64,000 nt of DNA. It comes from Singulisphaera sp. GP187. Its GTDB lineage: Bacteria > Planctomycetota > Planctomycetia > Isosphaerales > Isosphaeraceae. The stretch lies in assembly GCF_900129635.1 (NCBI RefSeq), contig NZ_FSRB01000001.1, positions 1,899,501-1,963,500 on the forward strand. Direction: 5' to 3'. Position numbers and translations under genes: made by a program. Below, piece after piece: positions 53,319 to 60,800 of the stretch (positions are counted from its first letter, which is position 1; every line of letters starts with the position of its first letter). The notes under the pieces were generated by a model. That model saw nothing but the letters and a program-made list of their open reading frames with translations. It was not told where the DNA came from and did not search any database.

Positions 53319-54447
53319 ATGGCCCGCCGGCCCCTGTCCTTGACCGAGGACCAACGTCAGCAACTTCTCCAGTTGCGTGACCACGATGACCGCCCCTATG
53401 TCCGCGAACGCGGCGCCGCGCTGCTGAAAATCGCCGCCGGTCACTCGCCTCATCGCGTGGCCAAGCAGGGACTGCTCAAGCCGCGCGACCCCGACACCGT
53501 CTACGCCTGGCTCGACCGGTACCAAGCGTCCGGGGTCCAAGGTCTGATCGATCACCCTCAGGGCGGCTCTCACGGGAGGCATCTTTAGCGTCGCCGAGCC
53601 GCTCATCGAACGCCTGCGCCAGGGACCCGGCGAGGAGGCCCGGCAGGAGATCGACACCACGGGGACCGCCCCACCGCCGAGCCGCTGGACCCTGCGGACC
53701 ATCCGGGCCAGCTTCGCGCCGTTCCAGGGCATGACGCTCGGCGGCGTCTGGCGGGCCCTGGACCGGTGTCGGGTCGGGCTCCGCTCGGGGGTCGTGCAAC
53801 AATACAGCCCCGATCCCGACTACGTCGCGAAACAAAATCATCTTTCCAAGTGCATGAGTAAAGCCGCCGCGGCACCGGGCCGGGTCACCCTGGTCTTCCT
53901 CGACGAGATGGGCTACTCCCGCTGGCCCGAGCCGGCGTGCGACTGGACGTCCCACGCCCCCGACGTCCCGCCCCTGGCGGACCGCCTCCGCAGCCCGAAC
54001 CGGCTTTGGCGGATCATCGGCGCGATGAACGCCCTGACGGGTCGGGTGGACTTCCTGGAGGACTACATCGTGGGACGGGCCAAGGTCATCAAGTTCTATG
54101 AACAATTGAGTCTAGCCTATCCTGATGCGGAGCGGCTCCTGGTCGTGCAGGACAACTGGTCGATCCACCGCCACGACGACGTCATGGCGGCGCTGGCGAG
54201 GTGGCCGCGGATCGAGCCGGTCTGGCTCCCGACCTACGCGCCTTGGCTGAACCCGATCGAGAAGCTGCGGCGGTGGCTCCGCCAGGACGTGCTGAAACTG
54301 CACCGCCTGGCGGGGGATTGGGCGAACCTGCGGGGCCGGGTCAATCAGTTCCTGGGCCAATTCGCCACGGGGTCGCACGCCCTGCTCCAGTACGTGGGGC
54401 TTTTGGGCCAGGGAAAGTTGGCCCAGGCCCTTCGAAGTCCGCCTTAA
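53319..54447 (+). CDS. IS630 transposase encoded in two frames joined by a putative +1 frameshift
   Basis: Frame one (53319-53588, 89 residues) holds the N-terminal helix-turn-helix part (LTEDQRQQLLQL ... LKPRDPDTVYAWLDRYQ) and stops at TAG 53586. Frame two continues without gap from AGC 53587 (SVAEPLIERLRQ) through the DDE core: FLDEMGYS, VVQDNWSIHRHDD and NPIEKLRRWLRQD, ending at 54447. A +1 shift at CTT-TAG-C gives one 375-residue protein of normal family length. GGAG lies 6 nt before the ATG 53319. An alternative is that the frame break is a disabling mutation. Confidence 0.8.
53574..53589 (+). promoter_or_regulatory. prfB-like programmed +1 frameshift site
   Basis: Order: GGGAGG (internal Shine-Dalgarno-like, 53574-53579), CAT spacer, slippery CTT (53583-53585), stop TAG (53586-53588), then C. 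The E. coli prfB site has the same plan: AGGGGG, 3-nt spacer, CTT, TGA, C. The zero frame ends here and the +1 frame carries the rest of the transposase. Confidence 0.65.
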
Positions 54448-54473
54448 TTACCGATTCTGAGCGTCAGAATTCA

Positions 54474-54506
54474 TTAGGTGCCTGGCTACCGACTCGTGCG
54501 CCTTTC
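54474..54506 (+). repeat. cassette repeat copy R1 (interrupted by IS630)
   Basis: Starts TTAGGTGCCTGGCTACCGAC and shares 33 identical bases with copy R2. The IS630 element abuts its left end; the left part of the original copy appears to be at about 53224-53237. Confidence 0.85.
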
Positions 54507-54511
54507 ACGAA

Positions 54512-55114
54512 TCATCGGTTCCTGGAACCTTTTCCGCCTGATCGTCGGGGCCGGACCTGGCCGGCCGGGCAAAAAGTGGGGTCGCGACGGATGATCTTAG
54601 GATCGCTCCCACCTCCGAAGAAACTCTCGGGCAGCAGACCCGAGACCCATTCGGCGATGAATTGGGCGAGTGGAATGTAGTACTGCTGATATTCCCATCC
54701 GCCTCGCCAATTGTAATGGACAAGCGTCCAGTCATCTGGCTCTCCACGCGTCAGCCAAAAAAGGTCGTCGCCGTTGCTATCCCGGGCCACGGGCAGCAGC
54801 CCGCCCCTCTCTGGGTAGGCGGGGAACGGGCGCTTCACAGCAATTTGGAATCCCGGCCCTTCCCGATAGTGTTCAAGAATCGGGTCGACCTGGGACAGGA
54901 GGTTCCCGCTCTCCGAGGATGAGAACGGGTTCAAGACACCGAGAAGGTCGCAAAAATCTCCCGACCCGTAGGTATTGATCAACCATTTGTAATCGCCCGG
55001 CAAGACCGTGCCCAATTGCGCCTCGACCTCATCCCATTGCTCAGGCGACCCCGCGTTGACTGGGCAAGCGGGAGGAGGTGCCTCCGCGAGCAGCCTCAAT
55101 TGGTAATCGTTCAT
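54512..55114 (-). CDS. SMI1/KNR4 family protein (putative immunity protein)
   Basis: A 200-residue SMI1/KNR4-fold protein, a superfamily widely used as immunity proteins against polymorphic nuclease toxins. Seen: an early acidic helix with EVEAQLGTVLPGDYKWLINTYG, then GLLPVARDSNGDDLFWLTRGEPDDWTLVHYN (in parts), then a Trp-rich segment and the closing helix LAQFIAEWVSG. The ATG 55114 has GGAGGAAG 7 nt upstream. It lies in its own segment between repeats R1 and R2, downstream of the Rhs gene on the same strand, without an adjacent cognate toxin. Confidence 0.85.
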   Translation of the reverse strand: MNDYQLRLLAEAPPPACPVNAGSPEQWDEVEAQLGTVLPGDYKWLINTYGSGDFCDLLGVLNPFSSSESGNLLSQVDPILEHYREGPGFQIAVKRPFPAYPERGGLLPVARDSNGDDLFWLTRGEPDDWTLVHYNWRGGWEYQQYYIPLAQFIAEWVSGLLPESFFGGGSDPKIIRRDPTFCPAGQVRPRRSGGKGSRNR

Positions 55115-55243
55115 CGAGCTTCCTCCATCCGCCCTAACACTTTCCGCATCACTCTGTCGCCTCTCATCCGTCATAGAATCGGTTGACGCCTCGGATTCCC
55201 CCGAGACATGTCTCCCCCAACTCCAGACCCGCAGCGACTCAAC

Positions 55244-55281
55244 GAGCGGGGACAAACAGCCAGAGCGGGGACAAACAGCCA
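55244..55281 (+). repeat. two tandem copies of a 19-bp sequence
   Basis: GAGCGGGGACAAACAGCCA occurs at 55244-55262 and again at 55263-55281, upstream of the SMI1/KNR4 gene. Related AGCGGGAC-type sequence recurs near 55600. It might be a remnant of a small repeated extragenic element. Confidence 0.6.
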
Positions 55282-55368
55282 TGCACTTCAATTGGGACGC
55301 TTGGGAGGTTCAGCAAAGATGGATGCCCAGTCGCGAGACTTGACGAATCACCCAAACCTCCCCTTTTT

Positions 55369-55406
55369 CCTCTTTAGGTGCCTGGCTACCGACTCGTGCG
55401 CCTTTC
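55369..55406 (+). repeat. cassette repeat copy R2
   Basis: CCTCT followed by TTAGGTGCCTGGCTACCGAC and a further 13 bases shared with R1. It matches R3 over 27 bases (55369-55395). Confidence 0.9.
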
Positions 55407-55439
55407 TGTACCGTCATATTCCTCGATCGAGGCAATGGC

Positions 55440-55625
55440 CTATACCCTCGTTTCGATCCTCACCAACTCGATCTTTCCGTTCGACTCCGCCAGCCTACTG
55501 AAGCCGCCTTGTTCCGAGCAGCACCACTGCTCAACCGCCGACACGAGTCCCGAAAACCGTGGCGCGGCGACGAGCAGGCCGAAGTCTCCGTCAGGGGTGA
55601 GCGGGACACTACCTCTTCGACCTCT
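55440..55625 (-). pseudogene. C-terminal fragment of an unknown gene between repeats R2 and R3
   Basis: On the minus strand an open frame that begins at repeat R3 reads SVPLTPDGDFGLLVAAP and KIELVRIETRV before the stop at 55440-55442. It has protein-like composition but no start and fills the 220-bp segment between two repeats. Probably the tail of a decayed immunity or orphan gene. Confidence 0.4.
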
Positions 55626-55647
55626 TTAGGTGCCTGGCTACCGACTC
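55621..55647 (+). repeat. cassette repeat copy R3
   Basis: CCTCT followed by TTAGGTGCCTGGCTACCGAC, matching R2 over 27 bases. Confidence 0.9.
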
Positions 55648-55675
55648 CCTGGAGGAGGACTCAGCCGAGAGAGTG

Positions 55676-55925
55676 TCACGGTGTCGTCGTCGGAGTGTAG
55701 GCGCAGGTCGTCCCGGTAACCACGACTGTGCCGGTCTCGGTGGTGAAGAGGGGGAGGCGATTCCGCAGGTTCAGGTCGTGATCGCCCACGACCCTGCGCC
55801 TGGAATCCAAATCGCATGGCTGGTCACCCGGTTGACGGGCATGATCGCCGGGCCGACCAACCGGGTGCAGGTCGGTCCGGCGTCATCGCCCGGAACAGAA
55901 TCACCCAGACCCCCTGGCTTAAGTC
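55676..55925 (-). pseudogene. decayed gene fragment next to repeat R3
   Basis: Minus-strand frames give coding-like pieces that join only with a frameshift: GGLGDSVPGDDAGPTCTRLV and PVNRVTSHAIWIPGAGS in one frame, then RLPLFTTETGTVVVTGTTC in the next, ending at the stop 55676-55678. No family is recognised. The rest of 55648-56025 has nothing else I can support. Confidence 0.3.
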
Positions 55926-56025
55926 AAGATTTAGCAACGGCCCCTTTGATTTCGAGGTCAAGATATCAGAAGCTGACGTTCACCCTTTCTCTCCTCGACT
56001 CCGTCGGTTCCTGACCGGTGGCGAT

Positions 56026-57119
56026 TCAACATCCAAATACAACGGCGTCGATCGGGAACCACTTGGGGTTGAACTGTTCGAGCAACCGGATCAGCAGGGG
56101 ATGCAACCCCGCCATCGGCACCCTTCATGTCCGCGTTGAAACGGACCAGGTCGGTCGAGTGGTCGACCGAGATCTCCGAGTAACCTCTGAGGCCCCCATC
56201 GCCCAGACCGCCGTATCGTCCCACGACGAGATAACTGGGAAGCAGTTCGGACAACATCGCGAAGACCCCGTCGGGGGGGCTTGGTGGCGAAATAGATCGT
56301 CGTCTGGAGACGATCCCACGCGTACTCCCACCGGAAGCCGGGGGTGTTCAAGACCCGGAAGCGGCCCGAACGGAACAAGAGATCGGGTTGCGATCCGAGA
56401 GGGGGGCCGCCATCCGGGGGCTCCGCCGAGGCCACCGGGTCGGGTGACACGGTCAGGGTAATCGGCTGGCCGGCGGGGAACCCGAGCGTCTTCACCTCGA
56501 AGTCGCTCGACGCCTTCTTGCCGACGGCCACCCCCTGGACCATGCGGGACTCGCGACCGAAGTTCAATATGCTCAGGATCAACCAGTTCAAGGTCGCCGA
56601 TCCTGACCGGCTCAGATCGACATGGAACTCGGCGCCCAGGCCGTCGAACGTGACGCGGTCTCCGGCGAGGGCGGCGGGTCCGTCCCCGAGTATGCCGCGG
56701 TCGGCCACGCTCTCGGCCCAGGAAAGGAGTTCCCGCGCGAAGGCCCGCCGCGTGTCGCGCACGACGCGTCGAGCGAACATGACAAGGATCCGGAGACGGT
56801 CCACCCGGAGAGGCGTCGCATGCGGGAAGAGAGGGTCGATGACCCAGACTTTGACTCCCGGTTGGGGGAGCCTCTGCTGGTAGGCGTCGTCGAGGACCAC
56901 AGTCACGCGACACGGGGGAAAGGGGGGTTGGCTGTCGAAGTCGGGGTTCTCGTGGGAAAAGAGGCTCGGGACCCCGGCCCCTTGGAGGATCTCGTCCAAT
57001 TCGTAGTGGCCGAGCCCGCCGACAATCGGCATCTCGAGGGCGCCGTCGGGATACTCGGCGAAGGTGCCCCAGCGGCCTTCGACGTCGACCGGAGGCGGCA
57101 ACTCCGGCACCCGTGCCAA
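56026..57119 (-). pseudogene. frameshifted hypothetical gene between repeats R3 and R4
   Basis: The open part encodes about 280 residues (VEGRWGTFAEYPDGALEMP ... WEYAWDRLQTTIYFATKPP) of no family I recognise. At a seven-G run (56273-56279) the frame breaks; removing one base continues to DGVFAMLSELLPSYLVVGRY and SEISVDHSTDLVRFNAD. A second shift near 56098-56106 is needed to reach LIRLLEQFNPKWFPIDAVVF and the stop at 56026. The first possible start is a TTG at 57119 with an in-frame stop 39-48 nt upstream, so the 5' end may also be lost. Two breaks favour a true pseudogene over a sequencing error. Confidence 0.65.
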
Positions 57120-57199
57120 GGCCTCGGCGACCGGCTGTGTCAGGATTACATACTATCTTAAAAGAGTTTAATCCAGAACGGGGCGGCGATACAGTAGAA

Positions 57200-57221
57200 T
57201 TAGGTGCCTGGCTACCGATTC
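57200..57221 (+). repeat. cassette repeat copy R4
   Basis: TTAGGTGCCTGGCTACCGA followed by TTC (one mismatch to the other copies). It separates the putative Rhs immunity gene from the pseudogene at 56026-57119. Confidence 0.85.
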
Positions 57222-57261
57222 ATACCCCAAACCTTCAAAAGACGGTGTGTAATGTGAGTAT

Positions 57262-57792
57262 TTAGGTGGGGACATCGCTTGACGAATGTGTCGTTTCGTA
57301 CTTCGCTTTGATGAGCTCGAAATACGGGAGCCCGAAGTTCAGAAACATGTCGACTGCTTCGTCAACGTAGTAGTAGGCTTTGAGAGCGTCGCTATTATCC
57401 ACGATCTCGCTCACGTCGGGATGGCGCGCGACCCAGTCGGAAACCTTCTCGGTCTCAGGCGTGTACCTGACCTTCCAAGGGGTCGCGTTGCGGGTCCAGA
57501 GCAAGCTGAGATCCACCGTCAGTCCGTCCTTGTTCGGTTCGTCGTTCGGCGCGCCAGGGGTCGCGAAGATTGGTGGCCTGTCCGTTGTCATCCAGGTAAT
57601 CATCAGCGAAAAGCGATCCTCTTTTCCATAAACTTGAAGTGTCACATAGAAATGCAGCTTAGAATCTTGCCTATGATAACATTCCAGATCATCGTGACCT
57701 CCGCCGAAGGACGCGGGGCGGAATTGGGGAACCAACCGGTCCATCCGCTCTCGGAATCTTCGGCGCACCAGGGCCTCTCTTTCCTTTCGCAT
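57262..57792 (-). CDS. putative immunity protein of the adjacent Rhs toxin
   Basis: A 176-residue soluble protein of no family I recognise. It has a basic N-terminus (EALVRRRFRERMDRL), a beta-rich middle (KLHFYVTLQVYGKEDRFSLM) and an acidic helical C-terminus (DALKAYYYVDEAVDMFLNFG). There is no signal peptide or membrane helix. AGGA lies 10 nt before the ATG 57792. It follows the Rhs toxin gene by 75 bp on the same strand, exactly where the cognate immunity gene of a polymorphic toxin is expected. The role is inferred from position. Confidence 0.6.
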   Translation of the reverse strand: MRKEREALVRRRFRERMDRLVPQFRPASFGGGHDDLECYHRQDSKLHFYVTLQVYGKEDRFSLMITWMTTDRPPIFATPGAPNDEPNKDGLTVDLSLLWTRNATPWKVRYTPETEKVSDWVARHPDVSEIVDNSDALKAYYYVDEAVDMFLNFGLPYFELIKAKYETTHSSSDVPT

Positions 57793-57867
57793 GTGGACTC
57801 ATCCTTTCGGCTTGGTGAGATGAGGTCGCCCCGCAAAGAGTGGGGATGGTCAGACGATCCCGGCGCA

Positions 57868-60800
57868 TCAGCCGAGCCTTAGCATTAGCGAGATCCAATT
57901 GTACAGTCCAGAAACGCCGTGCACAAACTGAATCCGATTAAAAGCATCCGGGCCTAGGGCAGTGTAAAGTGCATTCAAGGTCGGCAGGCTCGGAGCTTTC
58001 AGTGACCAGACCACGAACTGATCGGCTTTGACGACGCCTTGCTCTATCGCGTCAACGCCACGCTGGAACTGTTGCACAACGCGAGGGAAAAAGCTACTCG
58101 TGTAATCGATGGTCGATTTGATCTCGACTAAATAGTTGCGGTTACCGATCTGGACAAGCCGGTCGATGGTCCCTTTGGCGAATGTCACGACATTCGTCTT
58201 CAAGATTTCTACGCCGTTGCCAAACATCCCGATGACGCGGTCCGCCAGACGTTCGATTAGGGCACCAACTCGGTTGAACGCATTTGTTGCAGCCGCAAGG
58301 CCGCTTGCGATCAATCGCCCTTGCGTACGAAGAATGTTTGCTCCACGGACCGTCAAGATCGCAAGTTGCCCCTGGATTCCGGTTACCTCGACTTCTTCGG
58401 CGGAATCCGTGTTCCCGGAAGGATCGACCCGGTCGACTGGATCGTCGCTGGCGTAAACGTATCTCTGAAGCGTCAAAGGATGGTGTGGGTCCCCGGAGAC
58501 AGTATCCCTACTGAGGAATCTCCCAGCCGTCGGCGTCAAGTACCGGGCCCTCAGGTAGTACTCTCCGGTCTCATCGCCAAACTGCTGTCCGGTAAACAGA
58601 TAGCTGTTGACCGTCGTGCCCGTGTGTCCAATCAGGTTTCCGAATGCATCGTAGGCATACGTGTCTGTCACGGCACCGGTGTTATTCATTAACGCCCGCG
58701 TGCTCCCCAGCCCATCCTTGACGTAGAACGACTTTGTCCCGCTCCGGTCCTGGAACAAGAGGTTCAGCCCGCGGACGTAGGTCGCCGCCAGCACCCCGCC
58801 CGGCGCGTACTCCTCCAGCACCTGGTCGTACGCCTGGTTCGGGTCGTTCAGATACGTTGTCGTCTGACCGTTGACCGTCTCCGACACCCGGTTGCCCGCG
58901 TCGTCGTAGACGTCGCTGACCTGCTGCGTGGTCGTGCCGTTGACGACGATGACGGCCGAGGTCATTCGGCCTTCCAGGTCCCAGCCGTAGGTCGTCTCGG
59001 TGCTCGTCGCGTTGTAGTTATGATCGTAGCTGGTGACGCTGTCGGTTATCGTGTTTCCCGACTTATCGTATGTAAATGTTTCGTTGTGGTAGCTGTCAGC
59101 CGCCAGGGTGCCGTAGACCCCCATCAGACGGTCGTCAGCGTCATAATAGTATGAGTAATAGTACGAGAGCTCAGGCCCCTCGGTCCCGTCGCCGCTGTCG
59201 ATCATCGTGCTCCGGTTACCGGCCAGGTCGTAGGTGTAGTCATACGTCCGGTCCACGGCGGTCGGGTCATCCGTGATCGCTACCCTGGTCAAGTGGCCGT
59301 CAGCGTCGTAGGTGTAGGTCACGGTACGGCCGGAATTCTCGGACACGCCCGTGCGATTGCCGGCCTGATCGAGGGTGTAGGTGAAGCGGGCGATGACAGG
59401 CCCCGTCGCTCCCAGGGTGGTCACGATCGAGGCCAGGCGGTTGAGCGGGTCGTAGCCGCGGGTCTCGACGGTGCCGTTGGGGAAGGCGGTCGTGGCCAGG
59501 TTGTCGTTGACGTCGTAGGCGTAGGTCGTGACCAAGGCCGGCGACACGGTGGCGCCGTCGAGCTTGTCCACGGTGACGGTCTGGAGCCGGCCCTCCTGGT
59601 CATAGCCGTAGGCGATGTGGGTGTTGGCGGTGGCGACGCCGGTCTTGGCGCCGGTGGCGAGGTCGTAGGAGTAGGTGACGTCGCCCTGGGGCGAGTCGAT
59701 CTCGACGAGGTCGCCGTGGACGTCGTAGTACGAGGAGGTCGTGCCGTCGTCGGGGGTCGTTACCGTGTCGTAGCGGCGGCCGTTGCCGTCATAGTTGTCG
59801 TACGTGTAGGTCACGACTTTGGTGGGCGTCCCCGTGACGAGCGCGGCCTGGTCGGTGTACTCCTTTTTCAACTCGACGCGGCCCTGGTCATCGTACGCAG
59901 AGGTGATGATGTGGCCATCGAAATCGGTCGTCGAGGCGAGTTGTCCCAGGGCATCGTAGGTCCAGGTCTCGGTCGACGAGCCATCAGGAAGGGTCTCGGA
60001 GACCTTGCGGCCGAAGGCGTCGTGGGCGAAGGTCGTCGTATGGTCCAGGGGGTCGGTCTGGGCGACGAGGTTGCCGTACGTATCGTAGGCGTAGTGGTAG
60101 TGCGGGCTGGTCGGCATGCCGGTGGAGGGGTCGGTCACCGGGGGCAGGAAGACGTCGGTCAGGTCGCCGAACGAATCATACTGGTAGGAGGTCGTGTGGC
60201 CCATGGCGTCGGTATCGGACGCTTTGCGGCCGTTGGCATCGTAAGTCGTGGACGCGGACGTGCCATCGGCGTAGGTCGTCTTGAGCAGGCGGCCGTCGCC
60301 GTCGTAGAGAAACCGCGTGGTGTGGTTCGCGGCGTCGGTCGTCGAAGCCAGTCGGCCGGCGGCGTTGTAGGCTGAGTGAGTGCTGCGGACCACCGTCTGG
60401 AGGGTGCCGGCGACGACGGCATTGACGGTATCGTCGACCTCGGTCTGCCGGCCGGCGTCGTCGTACTGGTAGTTGGTGGTATGGTTGGCGGCATCGGTGG
60501 AATGGAGGACGCGGCCCAGGCTGTCGTAGACGGTGGTGGTGGAAGAGAGTTGGACGCCGTGAGAAATGAGGACGCTGCCGACCGGCATGCCGGTCACGGG
60601 ATCGTTATCGATGCCGATGACGACGTTGGTGTACCGTTGGGTGCCCTTGACGTTGCCATTATCGTCGTAGAGGGTGAGCGTGCCGTCGGCGGCGTGACCG
60701 GGCAGGTGCAAGTCGTCGGTCCAGAGGACGCGACCGCGGTCGTCGTAGACGGTCGAGCTGACCGCGAGCGGGTCTCCGAAGGACTGGAGGGCACTGGTCG

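Larger units (their letters stand above)
53238..54473 (+). mobile_element. IS630-family insertion sequence
   Basis: Terminal inverted repeats of about 26-27 bp with 3 mismatches (53237-53263 versus the complement of 54448-54474; shared core TCGGTAA inward and TGACGCTCA near the ends). TTA occurs on both flanks (53235-53237 and 54474-54476), fitting the family's TA target preference. The element sits inside a copy of the GGTGCCTGGCTACCGA repeat: its left flank, T-rich and ending CCCTCTTA, resembles the sequence before that repeat at 55369. Confidence 0.85.

Noticed and set aside
54474..57221. CRISPR array formed by the 22-33-bp repeats
   Set aside because: Only four copies with spacings of 0.25-1.6 kb, genes lie between them, the repeat is not palindromic, and no cas genes are present.
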